DNA of 64,000 nt from Williamsia sp. CHRR-6 (GTDB lineage: Bacteria > Actinomycetota > Actinomycetes > Mycobacteriales > Mycobacteriaceae), in assembly GCF_018474015.1 (NCBI RefSeq), contig NZ_JAHCSG010000001.1:868001-932000 (forward strand). Direction: 5' to 3'. The position numbers and the translations under genes were made by a program. This document shows positions 9,601 through 22,500 of this stretch, piece by piece; the stretch's first letter is position 1, and each line of letters begins with the position of its first letter. The notes beneath the pieces were generated by a model. The model had not been told where the DNA came from and searched no databases. It saw only the letters and a program-made list of their open reading frames with translations.

Positions 9601-10529
9601 TCGCGGGTCTCGGGTTGGCTGCGCATCGACACCGGGGTCCCCACCAGCACATCGTCGGTGCCCGCCCACACGCTCAGCGTCAACGCCAACGCGGCGTGCA
9701 GCACGTGGAAGTCGGTCACCCCCGCCGAGCGGGCGGTGTGGGCGATCATCGCCATGGTCGCCGAGTCCAGGTCGAGGGTCACCAGTGCGGTCTCCAACGA
9801 GCGCTCGGGCAGACGCACCGTGTCGGTGGGCAGCTCCAACACGCCGGGGTGACCCTCGAGAGTTCGCCGCCAGAAGTCGATCTCACGGTCGCGACGAGTC
9901 TGTCCCACTGAGCCCGAATGCTGCGAATCGGCGTCCGCGCCGGGTTCGGCGAGATCCCACTGGGCTGACTCCCACACCGCGAACTGCGGGTAACCCACGG
10001 CCAGGGGCGTCAGCCAGCGCCCGTTCAGCGCGGCGGTCAGGTCTGCGGTCAGCAACGGTACCGACTGGCCGTCCATCGAGATGTGGTGCACCACCACCAC
10101 CAGCACACGGTGCGGATCGGTGCCCACCACCGCGGCCCGAACACCGGGTGTGGTGGTGATGTCAAACGGTTGGCGCACCAACTGACGCACGGCCGCAACG
10201 GGATCCACGTCGGCGGCCACCTCGGTCACCTCCAGTTCCAGCCGACGCAGCACCTGTGCGCGCGGTCCGTCGGGGGTGTCGGGGTAGACGGTGCGCAACG
10301 GCGCGTGGCGATCAGCCACCGCGGCCACGGCCGCGCTGATCGTGGCCGGCGACACCCCGGCGGGTAGCGCCACCGCCACCGGGATCACGGCCGGCGCCAT
10401 CCGGGCGCCACCGACCTGTGCGCGTTCGGCATCGGCAGCGAGTCGGTCGACAAACCACATGCGACGCTGCGCAGACGTGAGCGGTAGCAGGGTGCCCGGC
10501 GGCGGCGCGGCGATGCTGCGCAGACCCAC
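6645..10529 (-). other. NRPS module 6: C-A-T plus thioesterase
   Basis: Residues about 4876-6169. C6 has HHISMDGQS (His5024). A5 has a deviant core 3: FTSGSTGVP is followed by Asn-Pro-Val-Trp where Lys-Gly is usual. The later Lys in PVGKLDVAAL is intact. The pocket reads D-A-L-F-W-G-V-I-F-K, unassigned. T6 carries Ser5878 in AGGTSL. The type I TE has Ser6018 in GWSVGG, LLDARHPDE as the Asp region and GVDHAEMGEW as the His region, so release by hydrolysis or cyclisation is expected. Confidence 0.85.
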
Positions 10530-13500
10530 TTCGGCTGCAGCCGTGGCCACCTCGTGGCGTACCGCACGGGCCAGACTGCGCGGGGTCGGGTGGTCGAACA
10601 CAGCGGACACGCGAATCGTGGTGTCCCAGCGGCGCGAAAGCACCGACACCACCTGCGTCGCCGCCAGCGACGATCCGCCGGCGGCGAAGAAGTCGTCGTC
10701 GGGACCGATCGCAGCGGGGTCCACCCCGAGTACGTCGGCGAACACCGCGGCCACCCCGTCGACCATCGCCGGATCCACACCGTCGGCACGCGCCATCGGG
10801 ATCTCCGAACCACTGATGCTCGCACCGCCCTCTCCGAGGGCATCGGGGTCTACCACCGCCGGGGCCGCCGCGCTGCGATACGGGAACGGCGCGTCGGGGT
10901 TGGTGGCCGCCGCACCCAGCAGAGCCATCAGCTCGTCGATGAAGTCCTCGGCGATGTCGGCCGGCACCGCTCCGGAGTGCACCAGCGTCAACGACAGCGG
11001 TCGACCCGGCATCTGACCGATCACCACTTCGAGATCGAACTTGGCGCCCAGCAACGCTTCTGGACCTATCACCGGCTCCACCGACACCCCGACCACGGTC
11101 GGCGGCATCACGTCTCCGGACAGAGCCGCGACCTCCTGGCGCACCAGCAGCACCGAGATCAGCGGGTCCTGGCGACCGCTGTGAGCGGGTTTCACCGCGC
11201 GGGCCACCACGTCGTAGGGCAGCTCATCGTGTGCCGATGCGGCCAGATCGGTGTCACGGACCCGCTTGACGGCGTCGCGGATCGATTCCCCGGACCGCGA
11301 GATGGTCCGTAGCGCAATGGTGTTGACGAACATGCCCACCACCGGCTCCCAGGCGGGATCGCTTCGACCGAGCACCGGTGCACCGATGACCAGATCGGGT
11401 CGGCCGGTACGGTTGGTCAGCAACCCGGCCAACGCGGCATGGGTCACGTGGAACAGCGACGCCGAGGTGTTGTCGGCCAACGCCTTGAGACCGGCCGCCA
11501 CCGACTCGTCGAGGGTGCGGACTGTGCGGCCACCTGGTCCGATGGCGGTCTGCGCTGGGGCCGTGCCGGGCAGTCGGACCGGGCTGCCCACGCCCGCCAG
11601 GGTGCTGGTCCAGAAGTCCAGGTGCCGTTGGTATTCGGAGAATGCATCCTCGGGGTCGCCGAGGCGCCGCAGTTGCCAGCGGGTGAAGTCGGCGTAGGTG
11701 AGGTCGGTGTCGCGGGGCCGATCGGTACCCCCGTGATAGCCGGCGGCCAGGTCGGCCAACAGCGTCCGCATCGACCAACCGTCCACGGCCACATGGTGGA
11801 TGGCCATCACCAGCACCCAGTGACGATCGGTGTCCCAGACCACGGTGCCCGCACCGGGGGCCTCACTGCCGATGTCCTCGCCACCGGCGTCGGTGCGCTG
11901 GCCACGCTCGGGCACCACCTGTAGCACCACCGCCCGGAATCCCGGCTCGGACACCAGGTCGAAAGGCGCGGTGATGATCTCGGCGACCGCGTTGGGCACC
12001 TCCGATTCGCTGACCGAGCGCACGGGTACCGCAACACGCTGCGCCGGGCGCACCACTTGCCGTGGGCCGTGCGGCGTCTCGGGGAACACGGTGCGCAACG
12101 TCTCGTGACGGACCGGCAGCTGCGCCACTGCACCGGCCAGCGCGGCCGGGTCCACATCACCGGCGACCTTCAACACCAACGGCACCGTGTACGCCGTGGA
12201 CATCGGGTTCATCCGATGCAGGATCCACAGTCTGCGTTGCGGATACGCCAACGGCAGGTCGGCTGGTGTCGGCATGTGGTCGGGCCGCAGGCGGGGCGCA
12301 GTGGCCAGGTCGCCCTGGAGCACCGCGGCCAACGCGCCCACCGTGCGGGCATCGAAGAGGTGGCCGACGGTGACCGCGCGACCGGTGCGATCGCGCAGCC
12401 GGGCGATCACGCGGGTGGCACTCAAGGAGGTACCGCCGAGGGCGAAGAAATCTGAGCCGGTGTCCAGGGTGGACGGCGAGATGCCGATGACCGTGGCGAA
12501 TTCGGCAGCCACCGCCCGTTCGTAGGGGGTGACCGGTGCCGTTCCGGCCGCCGCCCCCAGCCGGGTAGGGGTGGGCAACGCAGCCCGATCCACCTTTCCC
12601 CCGCCGGTGCGCGGCAAGTCGTCGAGCACGCTGAACACCGTCGGCAGCATCCGCCTGGGTAGCAGCGCGCTCAACTGTGCGGTGAGCACCTCGCTGGACA
12701 CCGACCGCGATCGGTGCGGGGTCACCGCCGCACCGGATGTATCAGGATCGGCTGAGACCTCCTCGCCCACAGGTCGATCCGCGTTGCTCGGCACCACCCA
12801 CGCCACCAGCACGTCGTCGCCGCGCGGGGTGGGATGCAGCCCGACTGCGGCGTCGGAGATCTGGGGCAGGGACGTGATGGCGGCCTCGAGTTCGGCCGGC
12901 TCCAACCGCACCCCACGTAGCGTCAGCTGAGAGTCGGTGCGGCCGTGAATCACCAGGTGGCCATCAGAACCTCTGCGGTGCACCACATCTCCGGTGCGAT
13001 ACATACGCTCCCCCGACCCGAAAGGGTCGGCCACGAACCGCGAGGCGGTGCGATCGGACAATCCCAGGTAGCCCCGGGCCACCGCGCGGCCCGCGATGTA
13101 CAACTCGCCCACGGTGTCATCGGCCACCGGACGCAGCCGCTCGTCGAGCACATACACCGACACCCCGTCGAACGCCGTGCCGATGCTCACCGGATGCGCA
13201 CCCACCGCCGTGTCCCCGGTGACCGCGACGGTGGTCTCGGTGGGCCCGTACAGGTTGACCATCCGACGACCTCGAGACCAGTTGCGCGCCAACGTCTCCG
13301 GCAGGGCCTCACCGCCCACCACCAGGCTGGTCACCGACGGCAGCGAACCGGTTTCCATGGTGGTCAGCACCGACGGGCTGGTGAACAGCACCGATACGGT
13401 GGCCCGCTCGATCAGCTCGACCAGTTCCTCGCCGCCGATCACCTCCGGCGGGCACACCACCACCGCAGCGCCGACGTGGAAGGCCGGCAGCAACTCGATG

Positions 13501-16500
13501 AGGTGGGCGTCGAAGGTGGTGGCGTAGTTGTGCAATACCACGCTGTTGGCGGTGATGCCGGTGGCGGCCACCGCAGCATCGATGAGACCAGACAGACCGG
13601 CGTGGGTCACCAGCACCCCCTTGGGTGCCCCGGTGGACCCGGATGTGTATGTGAGATAGGCCAGTTCGTCTTCTCGAGTGGGTGCGCGGGTCACCCCTAC
13701 GTCATCGGAGATGACGTCGGTCTCGATGGGCAGCCACCGACCGGGCAGATCTGCGGGCACCCCGGTCCGGTCGTAGATCCCCAGCACGGGGGCGGCGTCG
13801 GCGATGATCGCCTGTCGACGCGCCAGCGGATCACGCACGTCGAGGTGGACGAACGCGGCGCCTGCGGTGGCCACGGCCCACATGCCCAGGATCGACCACG
13901 GCGACCGCGACCCGTGCACGGCCACCACGTCGCCGCGGCGCACGCCGGCCGCGATCAGGTTGCGCGCCAACTGATGTGCCTGCGCCAACAGGTCCCGGTA
14001 GGTCAGGGTGTACCAGCCCGACACCCCGTCATCGTCAGCGTGGTGTCGACGCGGGGGCACCGCCACGGCCACCCGATCGGGGTGCTCGCGCACCGCGGCC
14101 TCCAACAGTTCACCGAGTCCGACCGGTGCCGGGTGCGCCGCGGCAGGCACCGGACGCGGCGCGGCGAGCAGCACCGCGACCGGCGCCTCGGGTGCGCTGG
14201 TCGCGGCAACAAGCAGCGTGGCCAGCTCGTCGAGCAGGCCTCGAGCGACCTCCGGTGACACCACGCTTCTGCGGTGGACCAGACCGATGGTCAACCCCGC
14301 CTGATCGTCGGATGAGCCGACGAAGAAGTCCAGTCCGAATCGCGCCTGTGGTCCGGGGAGCGCAGCGCGCAGCTCCTCGAGCTCGACACCCCACACGGCA
14401 CTGCCCCCGGGCCGGTGTTCCTGACTCAGGTCAGCCAGGAACACATCCCAGATCGACTGTCCCACTTCGACAGTGGCGGGATCCAGGTACCCGGTGACCG
14501 CACTCGACGACAGCTCGGCGTGGGCGAATGTCTCCAGGTCGTCTGCGGTCACCGCCGCCAGCACGTCGCCGAACCCACGCTCGAGGTCGATGCGGGTGCG
14601 CAGCGGCACCGTGTGGGCGAACATGCCCACCGTGCCCACCAGGGCCTCGTGCACGCGGCCCGAGGTGGCGGTCCCGATGACCAGATCGTCGGTGGCGCCC
14701 CGCCGGGCCAGCAGACTCGCCAGCGCGGCGTGCACGGTCATGAACAACGTCGAGTGGTGGGCGGTTGCGAAGTCGGACAGCTTGGCTCGGGTGTCGGCGG
14801 GCAAGTCGATCGAGACGAACTCGCTGTCGTCGATGTCGGTGCCGATGGTCACCGGCGACCGCCAGGTGACGCCGGGCAGACGCAGGGGCGGCACCGGCGT
14901 GGCGAATCGACCTGACCAGAACTCCCGCAGCTCCTCGGCGCGTACCCGCGTCAGTTCGGCCAGCCACTGTGTGTACGAGCCGAAGTCGAGCGGCGCTGGA
15001 CCCAGGGAGCCGGGGCCGGCGATCTCGGCGGCCAACTCGTGTTCGATGATGGCCAACGACCGACCGTCCACGGCGATGTGGTGCACCACCACACCCAGGA
15101 TCTGCAGATCAAAGCCATCGATGTCGAAAACGCCCATCCGCCAGGGAATCTCGGTGGGCAGGTGGAACGGGCGACCGATCATCGTCAACGCCTGCGCGAC
15201 ATCGGAGGCCTGACGCGGAATGAGGTCGACGGCCACGTCGTCGACCTCCCAGAGCAACTGATACGGCCCGTCGGCATCCTCGGGGTAGCTGGTACGCAAC
15301 GCGTCGTGACGCGCCATCACCGTGCGCACCGCCCGCTCCAACCGTTGGGCCACATCGTGGGTGGCGGGCAGCGGCACCGCCGCAGCCAGGTGATATCCCG
15401 TGTCGGTGGGATCGATGCGCCACAGCAGCCAGAACTCTCCCTGCTGCGGGGTGACCGGCAGCCGGTCTGGACGCGGGCGCGCCTGCAAGACCGGAAGCGC
15501 CTGTGCCGCACCGGGCTGCGCCTGATCGATCAGCCCGGCCAGCATGGCCACGGTGGGGTTGTCGAAGATGTCGCGCACGCTGATCACGGTGGCCCGCACC
15601 GACAGTGTCGAGGCCAACCGCGCCGCCGACAACGAGTTGCCGCCGACATCGAAGAAATTGGAGTCGGCACTCAACGCCGATGACTCCAGCCCCACCACTG
15701 CAGCGAAGGCGGCAGCCACAGTGCGCTCGGCCCCGATCATCGGTGGGCGTCCCCCACCCGATGAGGAGGCCAGCGCCAGCAGCGCATTGCTGTCCAGCTT
15801 GCCCGAGCTGGTCAGCGGCCATGCTCGCACCACGAACACCCCGGCAGGCACCAGATGGGCCGGCAGGGTGGCCGCACACAGCTCCCGCAGCCGACGGCCG
15901 TCCAGCGGTGTCGGAGTGGAATCGGTGGCGATGGACCCGGTGGGACCGGTCACGCTGTGGCCGATGACGAATGCCACCAGCACCTCGTCGCGGGGACGCG
16001 CACCCGGGCGCAACAGCACCCGCACATCGGCCACGCCGGGATCGGCACGCAACGCCGAGGCCACCTCACCCAACTCGATGCGGTAGCCGCGCAACTGGAT
16101 CTGCTGATCCACTCGGCCCAGGTACTGGAACACCTCAGCACTCAGGCGCCGGGCGTGATCGCCGGTGCGATACATCCGCCCGCCCGCCGGACCAAACGGT
16201 GCGGCCACGAACCGTTCCGAGGTCAGCGCGCTGGCGCCCAGGTAGCCATGTGCCACCTGCGGACCAAGCGCATACAGCTCGCCGCGTGCACCGACGGGTA
16301 CCGGGCGTAGCCGACGGTCCAACACCACCAGGCCCACCCCCGGCAGCGGCCGCCCCACGATGCTGCGCCGGTCGGCGGTGTCCACCTCGCCGTGGGTGAG
16401 GTGCACGGTGGTCTCGGTGATGCCGTACATGTTCAGCAGCGTGGCGCCACGCATCCGAACCTGGGCGGCCCGCAACGATTCCGGGGTCACGGCCTCGCCC

Positions 16501-19500
16501 CCGAACACCACTGTGCGCACCGCGGCGTACCGCGCCGGGGGCACCTCCAGGTCGGCCAGGCGGGCGAACGCGGTGGGCGTCTGGCTCAACACACTGACGC
16601 GCTCGCGCTCCAACAGGTCGAGCAACGACTGGGGATCCTGGGCGGCGTCGGAGTCGACGGTGACCACGCGACCACCGGACACCAACGCGCCGAACACCTC
16701 CCACACCGAGAAATCGAACGCCGGTGAGTGAAACCACGACCACACGTCCGAGCGGCCGGGGGAGACGACGGGCAGCGCGGCGTCGAGCATGGCGGTCAGG
16801 TTGCGGCGGCTGACCACCACGCCTTTGGGATCGCCGGTGGAGCCAGAGGTGTAGATGACATACGCCGGGGCACCACCGGCGATGGCACCCATGCGACCGC
16901 GACCCGATCCACGCCGGGCCGCCTGGATCACCAGATGCTCACGGCCACCGGCGATCTCCACGGTGTCCGTCGCGTAATCGGGCCCCTGTGCAGACTCGGT
17001 CTCGGTCTCGGTCTCGGGGTTCGGCGTCGCGGGAACCTGGGCGTCGACGGTGATGGTCACCACCGGGTCGGCGGCCGCCAGCAGGGTGGCCACCCTGTTC
17101 TCGGGGTAGACGACATCGATCGGGACGTACCCGGCACACGCGGTCATCACAGCCAGCAACGCCACCACGGTGCCCGTGGTGCGACCACCGATCACCGCGA
17201 CGAGGTCACCGACGCCCACCCCGTGCGCCTGCAGGCGGTCAGCCACTTCCCGCACCGCGCCCAGCAGTTCGCGGTAGCTCATCGTCGTCGCGCCGTCCAC
17301 CACGGCGATGCTGTGGGGCGCGCTCACCGCGTTCTGGGCGATGGCCGCGATCGGGTCGCCGATGGACGATCGCACACTCAACGCACCCGCAGCGATCGGC
17401 TGCGGATCGACCAGGCCGGGAATCGGTTGGTGCAGCGGCGATCCGGCCATCAAACCGATCGCCTCCACCAGTGCCTGCAGGATGCGTCCGGCCAACGCCA
17501 CATCCACCCGCCAGGTACCCACCACCAGCGTGATCGACAGTGCACCGCCCGACCCGGAGTCGGTCACGCTGAACTCCAGCGGCACCCGAGCGTGCGGAAC
17601 CAGCAGAGGGGTGACCGACCCGTTACGCCCGATCATCGATGCGGCCGCGTCGGTGGGAAATCCGAAGGCCAACAACACGTCCAGGTACGGATCGGTGTCG
17701 CTGGTGCGCGCGGGCGCCAGGGCCTCGACGAGGCCCTCATACGACAGCGTGCTGTGTGCCACCGCTTCGCTCAACGCGGTCACGCTGGCCCGCAAGGTCT
17801 GCGACAAGCTGGCGTTCGCGTCGATCCGGCTGCGCAACAACACAGTCCGGACGTACATGCCTACACCGCCGAGCTCGTCGGCGGTGTCGCGGCCGGCCGT
17901 CGGGGTGCCGATGACGATGTCGTCGCTGCCGGTGAACACGGCCAGCGTGTGCGCCAGCGCCACATGCACCACGTGGAAGACGGTGCTACCGGTTGCCGCA
18001 GCACAGCGGGACACGGCCTCCCGGGTGGCGGGGTCGATGGTGGCCTGCAGGTGATCAGCCGGTTCGGGATCGGAACGATCGGTCGGCGCCCACCCCGGGG
18101 TGGGCAGCGACAGGTGCAGCGGTGCATCGGCGAGAGCCTGTGTCCAGTAGGCGATGTCGTCGGTGTGATCGGCGGCCGCCAGTCGTTGCGCATGCCGGTG
18201 ATAGGGCACTGCTGCGGCCGCCCACCGCGGTGCCAGACCCGCCCGCCTCGCCTGCAGGGCGTGGTGGAAGTCGGCGGCCATCAGGTCCAGCGACCAGCCG
18301 TCGGCCACGATGTGATGGGCCACGAACACCGCGGCCGAGCGCACCCCGGCGGCGCCGTCGACTGTGAACAGCGTTGCCCGCCAACCCAGATCACGCTGCA
18401 GCTGGAACGGGACCACGGCGGCTTGGGCCGCCGCGCGACCCAGGCCCGCCGCACTGACCCGCCGCGGATCGGCGGTGGCGGCGATGATGCGGGTCCGGGC
18501 GTCGTCCACCCGCAGCACTCGTGCGATGGGCGCACCGGCTCGCTCCGAGACCACGGTTCGCAGGATCTCGTGGCGGGCCACCAGATCGCCGAGGGCGGCC
18601 ACCATCACATCGCGGTCCAGTTCCTCGTCCAACTCCACCAGCACAGGTAGGTGGTAGACGGTGGAGCGGGCATCGATGCGGTTGAGGATCCACAGCCCCT
18701 GCTGCTGCGGGCTGGGCACATAGTCCAGTGGCCCGTCGTCGCCGTGACCGGCGGTGTCCTCCCGATGCCCGGGCAGTCGCACCGCGGTCTCGGGCTCCGG
18801 TGTGGATTCACTTGTTTGCGAGGACGCTTCGGCCTCAAGGGCTGCGGCCAACGCGGCCAGCGACGGTGTGCCGACGATGGTGGCCACCTCCACCGGCCGG
18901 CCGGTGGCCTGCCCGATCACCACCGCCAGATGCATGTAGGTCAGCGAATGGGCACCCAGGTCGGCCAACGATCGCTGCGGATCGACCTCGGCCGGGTCGA
19001 TGCCGAGCACCGTGCCCACCGCCGCCAGCACCGCACCGGGCACCGGGGCGGCGGGGTCGAACACCACGGGGCTGGTGTGGGGGGCCGGTAGGGCGGCCAT
19101 GTCCACCTTGCCGCTGGCCGTCAGCGGCCAGGTGTCGACGTCGACGAAATGGGTGGGGATCGCGTAGGCGGGCAACGTCTGTCGCAACGCGGCCCGGGCC
19201 GCGGCAACATCGAAGGTGCCGTGACTGCTGACGTAGGCGACCAGTTCGGCGCCATCGAGGCGCTCGCCGGTGCGGGCGATCACCTGCGCGTCGGTGACCC
19301 GCGGGAGCGCGCGCACCGAAGCGGCCACGTCGCCGAGTTCCACCCGGTGGCCGCGGATCTGCACCTGCGTATCGGTGCGCCCGCCGTACTCGAGGTAGCC
19401 GTCGGCGGTGCGCCGCACCATATCTCCGGTGCGGTAGCGCCGCACACCCTGCGGTCCGGCCACGAAACGTTCGGCGGTCAGGTCGGTGCGGCCGTGATAC

Positions 19501-22500
19501 CCCAGCGCCAGATGCGGTCCGTGCAGGTACAACTCGCCCCAGGTGCCCACCGGGACGCTGCGCAACCGGTCGTCGAGGATCTCGGCCCGCATGCCGTCGA
19601 GCAACACGCCCGCGATCAGCGAACGGGGGTCGGCCGTGTTCACCTCGGCCGCGGTGGCGTGCACGGACACCTCGGTGATGCCGAACATGTTGTGCATCCG
19701 CACATAGGTGCCCAACACCGACGGGACCGCATCGAATCGGGCCGGCGCCAGTGCCTCGCCGCCGAAGACGAGGTGGCGCAACCATAATTGGCCCAGACCC
19801 GGCGTGTCTGCCTGGGCCACCAGCTGCGCGGCCAACGGACCGAACGCAGACGGCGTCTGGCTGAGCACGCTCACCCGGTCGGTGCGCAGCCGGTTGCTCA
19901 GGGCCGCAGGGTCGGTGAGGATCGGGTGCTCGATCAGGGCGACGGTGGCACCCACCCGCCAGGCCCCGAACACCTCGAACACCGCGAAGTCGAAGGCGAG
20001 TGAATGGGTGCAGGAGAAGACGTCGGAGGACTCCGAGCCCAGGTACACCGCGGTGGCGTCGAGCATCGAGACCACGCTGCGATGGCTGACCGCAACACCT
20101 TTGGGTCCTCCGGTGGAGCCGGAGGTGTAGATGACGTAGGCAGGCGCGTCGGCGGGTACCGGCACCGGGGTGAACAGCGGTGCCGACGGATCCAGCGGGG
20201 CGCCGCTGTCGCACATCACCTGCGGGTAGCCCACCGGGATGACCGCCGGTGTCTGCGGCGAGACCAGCACCGCCGACACCGCCGCCTCGGTGAGGACGGT
20301 CCCGATGCGCACCGCAGGCGCGGTCATGTCCACCGGGACGAAGGCCGCCCCAGCCATCAGCACCGCGAGCTGGGCCACCACCGCGTCCACACTGCGTGGA
20401 AGCGCCACGGCGACAGTGCTGTTGGGTTGCACCCCGGCGACCACCAGCCGCCCGGCCACGGTGCGCGCCACGGCGTCGAGTTCGGCATAGGTGTGCCGGC
20501 GGGGGGTGCCGTCGGCGCCCAGCCCGTGCACGGCCACCTGTTCAGGATGCACACCGACGCTGCCGGACACCACGTCGAGCAGGGTGCGCCCCGACCGGCC
20601 CGCCGGGGTGGGTGCAGTGAGCACCCCCACCCCAGCCACCAGCACCTCGACGGTTGCGGAGGTGTCGGCGACGGCCACGGCCAGCGCGTCGAGGTAGGTC
20701 TGTAGCAGCCAGGCCGCGGTGCCCACCGACACCGTCGACACCTGATGGGTGAGCGTGACGGCCAGGCTGTCGCCGGTGCGATCGATGTTCCACTGCAACG
20801 GAACCCGTGGATCGACGGCCGACTCCTCGGTCACCTCGATGGTCAACCCGTCGACGGCGAGCTGCCGGTGATCGGTCTCGCGGAAACTCAACAGCACATC
20901 GGTCAGCGGCGCCTCGTTCAGATCGCGATCCGGTTGCACCGCCCGCACCACCTCGGCGAACGGCAGGTCGCCGTGCAGCTGGGCTTGGCGTGCGGTCTGC
21001 GCGGCCGCGGCGGCGATGTCGGCGATGGTGTCGGTGGGCGCGATCACCGTGCGCAGCACCACCGGGTTGACGTACATGCCCACCGCCGGGCGGGCGTCCA
21101 GGCGGTCGCGGCCGGCGGCGGCAACCGCGATCCACACGTCGTCCACCCCGGTGTGGCGCGCCTCGACCACCGCCAACACCGCGTGCAGCAACCCGAAGGT
21201 GCTCACACCCAATCGTGCTGCGGTGGAATCGATCTGATCGGCCAGCTCCGGCGACAAGAGCGCGGCCTGGGTGCCTGCGGCGGCGGTGGGCACGTCATAC
21301 TCGCGGCGCACATCGGTCGGCCGCCGGGGCCGTGTCGTGCGGCCGGCGAGCTGAGTGCGCCAGTACTCACGCTGGACGCCGGCCTCGCTGTCCCGATCCT
21401 CGACATCACCGAGCCAGGCGGCGGTGACCAGGGTGGCGTCGGCGTACGGCAGCGCCGCCTGCGACCACTGCGGGACGTGGCCGTCGCGACGAGCCGTCCA
21501 CGCGGTGATGGCGTCTGCGGTCAGCACTGCAGCCGAGGCGTCGTCGACGAGGATGTGATGGGCGGCGACCACCACCTCGACCCCGCCGATCGAAGACTCA
21601 GAAGTTCTGTCGCGCAGCATGATGCGCAGTGGGATACCACCCACCGGGTCCACCACCGCAGCGCCGAGATCCGCCCCGGTCAGGTCAGTGTCGGTGACGA
21701 TGATCTGCGCGCACGCGGAGTCGACGTCGATCACGTCCTGCCACAGCTGCCCGGAGGTCTCGTCGATGCGCAGCACGGTCCGCAACACCTCATGGCGCGC
21801 CACCAGATCGGCGATCACCTGTGCCACCACAGCCACCGACAGGCCCACTGCGGTGAGAGAAATGCTGCCGCGCAACACATTCACCTGTGACTGTGGATCC
21901 AGCCGATGCTGAGCCACCAACGCCTGCTGCTGTGCTGAGGCCGGCGGGTGTTCGGGGCGGATCGGGGACAGAGGCGTCATCCCGGCGTGTGCCTGCACCG
22001 TGTCTGCCAGCTCACGCAGGGTGGTGGCGGTCAGCACGTCGCGAACGGAGATGAAAGCCCCTGTGCGCCGGGAGATCTCCGAGGCGATCTGCGCGGCGTT
22101 GAGCGAGCTGGCCCCCAGCTCCACGATGTCGGCGAGCATCGAAGGGCGTCGTACCCCGACCACCGAGGAGACCACGTCGGCGACCACGAGCGCGGCGGTG
22201 CCCGACGGGGCCTGATACGTCACCTGGGATTCGGCAAGCGGCAGCTGCGCCAGGGCGTCACGGTCGATTTTGCCGCTCACCGTCACCGGCATCGACTCGA
22301 TCACCACGATGCGCGCCGGCCACATCGCGGGCGGCAGGTGTTCGGCCAGGTGCCGTCGCACCGACGACCGCAGTGCCACTGCAGCGGTCACCTCAGCCGC
22401 CGCACCGACCGCCCCGCCGATGTCTCCAGCCCCGCCCATCACATCCGACCCGGACCCCACGACGTAGAGGATCAACGCGTCGTCGACCACCACGGCCGCG

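Noticed and set aside
10530-12299. Hidden epimerisation domain in place of the missing A domain
   Set aside because: Between C5 and T5 there is too little sequence for any catalytic domain, and no second HHxxxDG motif is present in the gap.
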